Assembly (NCBI GenBank): GCA_023389295.1
Contig: JAEWEO010000010.1
Location: 1 to 7,479 of the forward strand
From: Bacillota bacterium
Lineage (GTDB): Bacteria; Bacillota; Clostridia; Lachnospirales; Lachnospiraceae
DNA length: 7,479 nt
Reading direction: 5' to 3'
Part shown: positions 1 to 5,539 of the stretch, piece by piece
How positions within the stretch are numbered: the first letter of the stretch is position 1
How the letters are laid out: every line of letters starts with the position of its first letter
Position numbers and translations under genes: made by a program
The notes under the pieces: model-generated
Told to the model about the DNA's origin: nothing
Seen by the model: the letters and a program-made list of their open reading frames with translations, nothing else
Databases searched by the model: none

Positions 1-733
1 AATATGCTTCGCTTAAATTCATCTCCACCTGCTTCTTAACCTTCTCCGGTGCAGCAGGATTATTCCTTGTGAAGCTTTCAATGGTACCGTCTTCCTTATA
101 GGTTACATCGTAAAAAGCAGGCACATACATACCTTCTATCTGTGCCACCATTTCCAAATATTCTTTTCTTGTTTTACCCTGTTTCTTATATTCTTTATAA
201 GCATCTAAAAGCTTATTGTATGCAGTCTCACCTTCTCCAATGTAAAAGAAGTCAAAGAAATCTGCAATGGGCTCCGGATTGTAACTACAAGGCCCTCCAC
301 CAATTACAATAGGGTCCTCTTCGGTACGATCCTTAGCATAAATCGGAATCTGTGATAGTTCCAAGATCTGTAGGATATTCGTATAACACATCTCATATTG
401 TAGGGTGATGCCTAAGAAATCAAAATCTTTGATAGGATCCTGGCTTTCTAACGCAAACAAGGGAATATTCTTCTCCCTCATAAGCTTGTCCATATCGGTC
501 CAAGGGGAATAAACCCTCTCACAATAGGTATCATCTCTGCGATTTAATATATCATATAATATTTGAATTCCCAAATGAGACATCCCTATCTCATAGACAT
601 CGGGAAAACACATACAGAAGCGGATATCCATATCTGCAGGGTTTTTCACCTGCATATTAACTTCACCACCGATGTAACGGGCAGGTTTCTCTACGGTTAA
701 TAATATTTCATCTGAAAGTGCTAGTTTTCTCAT
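1..733 (-). CDS. B12-binding-domain radical SAM protein, TIGR03960-like (N-terminal part)
   Basis: The first 244 residues are visible; the 3' part lies beyond the window's low-coordinate edge. The protein opens MRKLALSDEILL, followed by PARYIGGEVN, FPDVYEIGMSHLGIQILYD (residues 43-61) and IGGGPCSYNPEPIADFF (144-160), then IGEGE (165-169). This GGGP...NPEP...GEGE pattern typifies the N-terminal B12-binding-like domain of radical SAM proteins, and the opening resembles the TIGR03960 family. The CxxxCxxC iron-sulfur motif expected further on is out of view, so the radical SAM assignment is by family resemblance. The family is common in Firmicutes, often beside a TIGR03936/DUF2344 gene, and its reaction is not known to me. 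The start at 733 has GGAGGA (738-743) in front. An in-frame ATG at 745 overlaps that site and has none of its own, so it is less likely. A strong promoter lies 127 bases upstream of the start. Confidence 0.85.
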   Translation of the reverse strand, partial: MRKLALSDEILLTVEKPARYIGGEVNMQVKNPADMDIRFCMCFPDVYEIGMSHLGIQILYDILNRRDDTYCERVYSPWTDMDKLMREKNIPLFALESQDPIKDFDFLGITLQYEMCYTNILQILELSQIPIYAKDRTEEDPIVIGGGPCSYNPEPIADFFDFFYIGEGETAYNKLLDAYKEYKKQGKTRKEYLEMVAQIEGMYVPAFYDVTYKEDGTIESFTRNNPAAPEKVKKQVEMNLSEAY

Positions 734-853
734 GATTTCCTCCATGATGCCAAGCTGGCATCTTATTGTTCGCGAAATATATTGTTTCGCAAAGCAAAAG
801 AAGCGAACACAAAAGCTTTTGTAGTCCTGTCTATATTTTCTTTCGCTTTTCTA
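734..853 (-). promoter_or_regulatory. Structured 5' leader of the radical SAM gene
   Basis: About 120 transcribed bases separate the predicted start of transcription (near 853) from the ATG. In transcript order the leader holds AAGCGAA (848-842), a perfect 14-base palindrome ACAAAAGCTTTTGT (822-809), TGTTCGCTT (809-801), a 9-bp hairpin TTTGCGAAA/TTTCGCGAA with one G-U pair (793-785 with 777-769, 7-base loop), and a hairpin next to the ribosome binding site (762-746). TGTTCGC (809-803) can pair with GCGAACA (773-767), and overlapping bases TTCGCTT (807-801) can pair with AAGCGAA (848-842), so mutually exclusive folds are possible. No U-run follows these hairpins, so a transcription attenuator is not evident. 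No cobalamin-riboswitch box was recognised. A regulatory role is inferred from the repeats alone. Confidence 0.4.
746..762 (-). promoter_or_regulatory. Hairpin immediately upstream of the radical SAM ribosome binding site
   Basis: A perfect 7-bp inverted repeat, GATGCCA-GCT-TGGCATC on the transcript, ends two bases before the GGAGGA Shine-Dalgarno sequence (743-738). The site itself is left single-stranded in this fold. Such a placement could keep the site open, protect the 5' side of the message, or act as a translational control element. kdpD has a similar arrangement. Confidence 0.4.
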
Positions 854-859
854 TCCGTT

Positions 860-888
860 ATTATAACTGAAATAAATTAAAATTACAA
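860..888 (-). promoter_or_regulatory. Sigma-A-type promoter of the radical SAM gene
   Basis: On the minus strand, TTGTAA (888-883, -35) is followed after exactly 17 bases by TATAAT (865-860, -10, perfect consensus). Transcription should begin near 853. The promoter starts 37 bases beyond the stop codon of the upstream gene, and no terminator was seen between them, so the radical SAM gene may also receive read-through. A TTGACA at 905-900 could mark a second, weaker upstream promoter, but its -10 is poor. Confidence 0.65.
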
Positions 889-925
889 CGAACAAAACCT
901 GTCAATGTATATCATATGAAAGCTC

Positions 926-1576
926 TTACTTCAACCAGGTAACAATAATATCTTCTAAATTCTGCAAGGAATCCTTGCCGGTTACATACTCCTCAATTAC
1001 CTGTGTTGTAACCTTACCAATCTTAAATTCAAATTTATCAATGACAAAAATACTTAAAAACAATACAATTGCGAAAACAGTTCGAATTATTAAAGAGTGA
1101 AATGCAGCAATTTCCTGAGGGGATTCTTCTTCCCTATGTTGAGCGGAAGAAAAGGTTTCGTCATGAAAGAGTGACCAAGCCTTTGCTTTTTTATGGTTTA
1201 TTTGCTCAGAATTGTCAGGCACGGGTTCCATATAATTAATATCATAGGGTCTTGTATAGATTTGTTGATCACTTAATTGACGCAGGCATGCTTCTCTTGC
1301 CTGCCTAATATATTCTGCTCTGGACATCGTTGCCGGCGAACTGCTTATGTAATCATAAGATACCAGCGGATAATCCTGATTTGTTGCTTTATTTTCTCTA
1401 TCTTCTTTATCTTTATTCTCTCTATTCTCATCTAAAATAGCCGGTGTTTTGCCATCTCTTGTCATAGGTTGATTATTCTCATAGATCCTTCCGGTTAAAA
1501 ATAGATTATCGTTAATATTATTCGATAAGTTCTTCTCAATTTGTCGAACAATTTTATCTTCATTTTGGGTATCCAT
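926..1576 (-). CDS. Unknown protein with one predicted C-terminal membrane segment
   Basis: This 216-residue protein matches no family I recognise. The first ~160 residues are polar, with a low-complexity charged stretch at 49-63 (DENRENKDKEDRENK) and a likely helix MSRAEYIRQAREACLRQLS at 84-102. Residues 161-179 are strongly hydrophobic (FAIVLFLSIFVI at 168-179) and should span the membrane once, followed by a 37-residue tail ending LEDIIVTWLK. There is no N-terminal signal peptide, so a cytoplasmic N-terminal region with the short tail outside is likely; charges around the segment do not settle the orientation. The start is well supported: AAGGAGG (1589-1583) sits six bases before the ATG. 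The gene lies after the kdpE terminators and before the radical SAM promoter, so it is probably its own unit. That it is a real gene is fairly sure; function is unknown. Confidence 0.75.
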   Translation of the reverse strand: MDTQNEDKIVRQIEKNLSNNINDNLFLTGRIYENNQPMTRDGKTPAILDENRENKDKEDRENKATNQDYPLVSYDYISSSPATMSRAEYIRQAREACLRQLSDQQIYTRPYDINYMEPVPDNSEQINHKKAKAWSLFHDETFSSAQHREEESPQEIAAFHSLIIRTVFAIVLFLSIFVIDKFEFKIGKVTTQVIEEYVTGKDSLQNLEDIIVTWLK

Positions 1577-1642
1577 CAGGTGCCTCCTTCCAAATGAGTG
1601 CTTGTTTCAAATGCTAAGAAAATAACGCTGGTTTCTCCATTC

Positions 1643-1674
1643 ATTATATTGATAGGTAATCATTAATATGACAA
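1643..1674 (-). promoter_or_regulatory. Possible promoter of the unknown membrane protein gene
   Basis: A consensus TATAAT (1648-1643) lies 66 bases upstream of the start codon. The best -35 match, TTGTCA (1674-1669), is 20 bases away, longer than the usual 16-18, and no good hexamer sits at 17. A promoter is expected here because two terminators separate this gene from kdpE. The exact site is uncertain, and an alternative sigma factor is possible. Confidence 0.35.
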
Positions 1675-1691
1675 CCCATTGTCCAATTTCC

Positions 1692-1718
1692 AAAAAAAAT
1701 CGCAAGAAACACCTTACG
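1692..1718 (-). terminator. Intrinsic terminator of the kdpDE operon (distal)
   Basis: On the transcript, CGUAAG (1718-1713) pairs with CUUGCG (1706-1701) over six pairs including one U-G, around a 6-base loop. One A and then eight U's (1699-1692) follow. The long U-run makes this the more convincing of the two hairpins after kdpE. Confidence 0.65.
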
Positions 1719-1725
1719 CACAAGA

Positions 1726-1763
1726 TAAGAAGCGCTACTTTTGTAAGTAAATAGCGCTTCTTA
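1726..1763 (-). terminator. Long hairpin just after kdpE (proximal terminator-like)
   Basis: A perfect 12-bp inverted repeat (1726-1737 with 1752-1763, containing AGCGCT) with a 14-base loop begins seven bases after the kdpE stop codon. The 3' arm is U-rich, but there is no clean U-run beyond it. It may terminate weakly, stall polymerase ahead of the distal terminator, or protect the mRNA 3' end. Confidence 0.6.
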
Positions 1764-1770
1764 AAATACC

Positions 1771-2472
1771 CTACACTTCATCTACCATACGGTAGCCAAC
1801 TCCGACCTCTGTTACTATATATTTCGGTTCTGCAGGATTTGGTTCAATTTTACGTCTAATATTTGCCATATTAACACGAAGTGTCTGATTCTCATTCAAA
1901 TATGGTCCCCATATCTCCTTCATGATATAATCATGTGTTAGTACTTTTCCAACATTTCTGGATAATAGAGTAATAATTTTGTACTCAATGGGAGTAAGAT
2001 GGACTTCTTTGTCCTCCACCTTAACAATTCGTTTTTCGTAATCAATGCAAAGATTACCGATGATAAATTTATCACCTTCAAAATGAATCTCCTTATTTTT
2101 GCTGTTATTATGTCTTACGGCAGTACGTATTCTGGCAAGCAATTCTGAAGTACCAAAAGGTTTCGTAATATAATCATCGGCTCCAAGATCAAGTGCCTCC
2201 ACCTTTTCTCTTTCAAAACCTCTGGCAGATACTACAATAATAGGAATATTACTCCATTCTCTAATACTTTTGAGCACCTCAATCCCATCCATATCCGGAA
2301 GACCAAGATCAAGTAAAATCACATCCGGACAATGGTTCGCTGCAATTTTAATAGCCTCTTTTCCTCTATCCGCTTTTATCACATTGTAATTATTATGTGT
2401 TAGAACCGTTGAAATGAAGTTGCTGATGGCAACATCATCTTCCACCAATAAAATTAATAGGTTGTTATTCAT
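1771..2472 (-). CDS. kdpE: KdpE-family response regulator
   Basis: This 233-residue OmpR-type regulator is the partner of the upstream KdpD and acts in the cytoplasm as a DNA-binding transcription factor. The receiver domain (about residues 4-119) has the acidic pair D12/D13, phospho-acceptor D55 in LLDLGLPDMDG, S82 and K104 in TKPF, so it looks fully functional. The winged-helix domain (about 130-229) carries RVNMANIRRK (199-208) and TEVGVGYRM, a strong KdpE signature. The start at 2472 has GGAG (2482-2479) six bases ahead. An upstream in-frame ATG (2484) overlaps that GGAG and would add only four residues. kdpE starts 42 bases after the kdpD stop with no terminator between, so the two are co-transcribed; two hairpins follow. 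No kdpFABC target genes are nearby, so its targets cannot be read from this window. Confidence 0.93.
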   Translation of the reverse strand: MNNNLLILLVEDDVAISNFISTVLTHNNYNVIKADRGKEAIKIAANHCPDVILLDLGLPDMDGIEVLKSIREWSNIPIIVVSARGFEREKVEALDLGADDYITKPFGTSELLARIRTAVRHNNSKNKEIHFEGDKFIIGNLCIDYEKRIVKVEDKEVHLTPIEYKIITLLSRNVGKVLTHDYIMKEIWGPYLNENQTLRVNMANIRRKIEPNPAEPKYIVTEVGVGYRMVDEV

Positions 2473-2514
2473 AATTTTCTCCATTCCTGCATATTTCTCT
2501 GTCTGTCGGGATTC

Positions 2515-5181
2515 TTAGCTTTCAGTATTTTGCAATAATGGTAAGGTAAACCGAAATACCGCACCACTCCCCGGTTGATTTAATGCTTCTATTTTACCTT
2601 GATGTGCCTTAATAATTGACATGCAAATGGATAATCCAATTCCCATGCCTCTTGAGGAATCCGCGCTTCTTTTTCCATTTGGTACGTACGATTCAAATAA
2701 ATAAGGAAAATCCTGTTCGGATATTCCATCTCCATTGTCTTTTACCTCAAATACTGCCATACTATCCTCTCTTCTAAGAGACACCTCAATTGCAGTATCA
2801 TCACCGGAATGTTTTATCGCATTTTCAAGAAGATTAATAATTACCTGTTCGATTAAGGTTGCATCCATAGGAACCATCAGAAGCTCCTCCGGTACGGATA
2901 CACTTATCTTCTGTTTGGGAAATCTCTTTCTGATTCGGCTAATGGCAGCAGCAACAATTTCCTCCGCTGCCTCAGGAGTTTTTGCTACATTTGCGGTATC
3001 TTCATTAATACGTGTAACAGACAGTAGATTTTCCACCATACGAATCAACCATTGAGAATCATCCTTGATATGTTGAATTAATTTTTCCTTCGTATCCTGA
3101 TCAAGAGCTTCTTTGTTTTCCAAAATTGCAGAGCTTGCTCCAAGAATTCCGGTTAAGGGCGTTCGAAGATCATGAGAAATTGCACGAAGTAAATTACTTC
3201 GCATTTTTTCTTTTTCTGTTTCAATTAATATTGTTCTCTGTTCATCGGATAATCGTTGACGTTCCAATGCCATAGCAACAAGTGATGATATTCTTCTTAA
3301 AAATGTTCTGTGGTTCTGACCAAGCAAACCATATTCCTTGCAGGATATCCCAATGACACCAAGTACATTTCCTTGTGATATTACCGGCATATAATAAGCT
3401 CCTGCATCCACCAATGTATCTGTTCCTGCACCGGCATGTTTTTGATTTACAAACACCCAATGTACCACGGACTTTTCCTCCGGTGTACGTAAATAAGTTG
3501 CCTCCACATCCTCCAGTGAACTTAAGATATAACCTTCATCACCATTGTTTGGATCATTCACATAAAAGATAACGGAGCGATCAAAGATCTTAGAGATATA
3601 TTGGTTCGTCAGGTTCACTATATTTTCCAGTCCTCTGGTTACTAATAACTTTTTATTGATTTCATAAAGGAGTTCTACTCTTTGTTCACGGTCCTGAGCC
3701 AACTCCGCCTGTTCTTTAATACGGTTTGTCATGGTACTGGTAATAAGCGCCGTAATTAGCATAACAAAAAAAGTAATTAGATTATCCCTTTTGAAAATAT
3801 TAAAGGAATGATAGGGTTCCATAAATAAGAAGTTATCCATCATAACACATAAGATCGAAGCGATTACTCCGTAAACATATCCTGAGGTGACCTTCGATAT
3901 GATTAAAATCGATAAAATATATAACATAATAAAATTCTGATTTCTCATATCAAAGATTGCTAATAAACCGGATATAGCTGTAGTTATCGCTAGAATTACC
4001 AGCATTTTTATTACATCGGAGGTTGTAAACGTCACTCGCTTTTTATGAGTACGTTTCTTATTCTTCCTACATTTTTTCTGTGAAGTATTATCGGGAATAA
4101 TGTGTATTTCGGTATTTTCTAAAAGCGAGATTAGCCTATCCTCTAAATAAGTCTCAAAAAGGCCTTTAATTGATTTTTTTACTCTGCTCTTCCCAATTAC
4201 GATATTAGTAATACCCGAAAGCTTTGCATATTGTGCTACCGTTGTTGCTATATCATTACCGCTTAACGTAATAATCTCCGCTCCAAGTTGTTCCGCCAAT
4301 TCTATATTAGCCTGCAGATTTTTTTTCGCTTCTGTAGTTTCTAACTCATTTTCCCCCTGCTCTACATAAACCACTACCCAAGGAGCATGGAACGCTTCCG
4401 CCATTCTAGCAGCCCAGCGGATACTTTTCGCCGAGGAAGGGGCGCTGCTGATACACACTAAAATCTTTGTGTTCGTTGTCTTGTCAGCCGGAATGCCTTC
4501 GTTTTGATTGTTATTACTAATTCGATCTGCGGCTTTACGCATGGCTATCTCACGGAGCAACCTAAGATTTTCTCTGTTCAATAAGTTTTGTGATTGCTCC
4601 TCCTGATCCTGTACTGCTCTTTGCTTGTCCCTTTCTAAACGTCGTAACAATTCATCCGGTTCAATATCAATTAACTTTACTTTGTCCGCATGATCAAATA
4701 TATAATCCGGTACAGTCTGTGTCATATACTCATGGGTGATTCCCTGAACAATATCATTCAAACTCTCAATATTTTGAACGTTGATGGTCGTATAAACATC
4801 AATACCAGCATTTAAAAGCTCCTCCACATCCTGGTATCTTTTTCGGTTTCGTACTCCGAGTAGATTCGAATGCTCCAGCTCATCCACGATAATAAGCTTT
4901 GGCTTTCGCTCCAGCGCTGCATCAATATCAAATTCCTTTGACTCTATCCCTTGCTTATTCAGCACTTTCTCCGGTAAAATCGGTATTCCCTTCAAAAGTT
5001 CATAGGTCTCGCTACTCCGGTTGGGATTTAAATATCCAATCATAACATCGACGCCATTTTGCAATTGTTCTTGGGCATCGTCTAACATCGCATAGGTTTT
5101 ACCAACACCGGAAGCATAGCTAAAAAATATTTTTAAATGACCTCTCTTTGACCGATCAGAGTGTTCTGTCTGCCAACTCAT
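2515..5181 (-). CDS. kdpD: KdpD-family sensor histidine kinase
   Basis: This is a full-length (888-residue) membrane sensor kinase that would phosphorylate KdpE. Domains in order are: N-terminal KdpD nucleotide-binding domain with Walker A YASGVGKT (22-29) and Walker-B-like VDELEHSN (99-106); USP-like domain (about 238-365); basic linker KKCRKNKKRTHKKR (369-382); four membrane segments (about 390-410, 416-429, 435-453, 466-485); GAF-like domain (about 500-640) with AGTDTL; HisKA with phospho-acceptor H670 in SHDLRTPLTG; and ATPase domain with NLLENAIKHS, DNGDGIS (815-821) and GMGIGLS (845-851). The transmitter half is canonical. The N-terminal domain is less so: DELEHSN replaces the usual DELAHTN and NVQN the usual NVQH. 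The start at 5181 is chosen because GGAGG (5194-5190) lies eight bases ahead; the in-frame ATG at 5196 overlaps that site. It has its own promoter and no kdpFABC neighbour. Confidence 0.93.
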   Translation of the reverse strand: MSWQTEHSDRSKRGHLKIFFSYASGVGKTYAMLDDAQEQLQNGVDVMIGYLNPNRSSETYELLKGIPILPEKVLNKQGIESKEFDIDAALERKPKLIIVDELEHSNLLGVRNRKRYQDVEELLNAGIDVYTTINVQNIESLNDIVQGITHEYMTQTVPDYIFDHADKVKLIDIEPDELLRRLERDKQRAVQDQEEQSQNLLNRENLRLLREIAMRKAADRISNNNQNEGIPADKTTNTKILVCISSAPSSAKSIRWAARMAEAFHAPWVVVYVEQGENELETTEAKKNLQANIELAEQLGAEIITLSGNDIATTVAQYAKLSGITNIVIGKSRVKKSIKGLFETYLEDRLISLLENTEIHIIPDNTSQKKCRKNKKRTHKKRVTFTTSDVIKMLVILAITTAISGLLAIFDMRNQNFIMLYILSILIISKVTSGYVYGVIASILCVMMDNFLFMEPYHSFNIFKRDNLITFFVMLITALITSTMTNRIKEQAELAQDREQRVELLYEINKKLLVTRGLENIVNLTNQYISKIFDRSVIFYVNDPNNGDEGYILSSLEDVEATYLRTPEEKSVVHWVFVNQKHAGAGTDTLVDAGAYYMPVISQGNVLGVIGISCKEYGLLGQNHRTFLRRISSLVAMALERQRLSDEQRTILIETEKEKMRSNLLRAISHDLRTPLTGILGASSAILENKEALDQDTKEKLIQHIKDDSQWLIRMVENLLSVTRINEDTANVAKTPEAAEEIVAAAISRIRKRFPKQKISVSVPEELLMVPMDATLIEQVIINLLENAIKHSGDDTAIEVSLRREDSMAVFEVKDNGDGISEQDFPYLFESYVPNGKRSADSSRGMGIGLSICMSIIKAHQGKIEALNQPGSGAVFRFTLPLLQNTES

Positions 5182-5189
5182 AATAATAA

Positions 5190-5211
5190 CCTCCATGCTG
5201 CCACTCGGCAG
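5190..5211 (-). promoter_or_regulatory. kdpD ribosome binding site with adjacent hairpin
   Basis: On the transcript a 5-bp hairpin CTGCC-GAGT-GGCAG (5211-5198) is followed three bases later by GGAGG (5194-5190), eight bases before the chosen ATG. The layout mirrors that of the radical SAM gene. The hairpin leaves the site exposed. The binding site decides the start: an ATG at 5196 sits between hairpin and GGAGG with no site of its own. Confidence 0.5.
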
Positions 5212-5260
5212 TCTCTAATCAGCTAAATAACTTTTTCATATTGATTACTTAGATATTTTT

Positions 5261-5289
5261 ATTATAACTGAAATGTGTTTATCAATCAA
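5261..5289 (-). promoter_or_regulatory. Sigma-A-type promoter of kdpDE
   Basis: On the minus strand, TTGATT (5289-5284, -35) precedes a perfect TATAAT (5266-5261, -10) by exactly 17 bases. Transcription should start near 5254, giving a leader of about 72 bases. The 16 bases ATTTCAGTTATAATAA around the -10 (5274-5259) are identical to those at the radical SAM promoter. A promoter here makes kdpDE independent of the upstream gene, which ends at a terminator. Confidence 0.65.
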
Positions 5290-5383
5290 CTCTAAGGAGC
5301 ATTCATGTTAGCAATAATTTTCTAATGGTTGAATCACACTCTTCACACCCTTTTTTGCAGTATTACGCTCAAGGATACGCGAC

Positions 5384-5417
5384 AAAAAAAGGATACCACC
5401 TAGCTTAGGGGTATCCT
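5384..5417 (-). terminator. Intrinsic terminator of the alpha-galactosidase gene
   Basis: On the transcript GGATACC (5416-5410) pairs with GGTATCC (5397-5391), and inside it CCTA (5409-5406) pairs with TAGG (5402-5399) around a three-base loop, leaving one unpaired base (5398). Seven U's (5390-5384) follow directly. The stem can extend outward through A-U pairs. It sits about 120 bases after the stop codon. This is the cleanest terminator in the window. Confidence 0.88.
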
Positions 5418-5539
5418 CTTCGTTAACATAAGACGGTTGCTATGGGCGAACGTCGTTGTTTCTACTGTTTTGCTTAATCTGTAATTACTAAGATGAATTT
5501 TTATGAAATTCTCTCCAGAAAGAGCTGAAATAGATTGTA

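Larger units (their letters stand above)
5182..5539. other. Intergenic region between the alpha-galactosidase gene and kdpD
   Basis: This 358-base gap holds no gene I can support. From high to low coordinates it contains a 3' untranslated stretch of about 120 bases (5418-5539) with only weak dyads, the alpha-galactosidase terminator (5384-5417), about 90 bases without recognisable signals (5290-5383), the kdpD promoter (5261-5289), and a kdpD leader of about 70 bases ending in a hairpin and ribosome binding site. Confidence 0.6.

Noticed and set aside
767..809. Possible LexA (SOS) box built from GTTCG and CGAAC
   Set aside because: The two halves are in the wrong order or spacing; no CGAAC-N4-GTTCG arrangement exists here.
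734..853. Cobalamin riboswitch in front of the B12-domain protein
   Set aside because: The leader is short, and I found nothing resembling the conserved B12 box or the multi-helix core.
1385..1440. Short repeats (CTCTATTCTC-like) as a possible minisatellite
   Set aside because: They encode the Asn/Glu/Lys/Asp-rich linker of the unknown protein and are irregular; ordinary low-complexity coding sequence explains them.
1576..1644. A 22-codon minus-strand ORF (starting MNGETSV) whose TGA overlaps the ATG of the unknown protein gene (TGATG)
   Set aside because: The overlap looks like translational coupling, but the ORF has no Shine-Dalgarno site, and its ATG overlaps the likely -10 hexamer, so it is probably not fully transcribed.
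2735..3572. Plus-strand open frames (2735-3055, 3375-3572) and a second minus-strand frame (3242-3460) inside kdpD
   Set aside because: They lie wholly within the well-supported kdpD frame, have no ribosome binding sites worth noting, and encode nothing recognisable.
5219..5239. A six-codon ORF (MKKLFS, then stop) in the kdpD leader
   Set aside because: It has only a weak ribosome binding site, no run of regulatory codons, and no terminator hairpin with a U-tail behind it. It is too short to tell from chance.
5293..5317. Plus-strand AAGGAG followed by ATG, like a gene start
   Set aside because: The frame closes after six codons (MLAIIF), and nothing on the plus strand follows.
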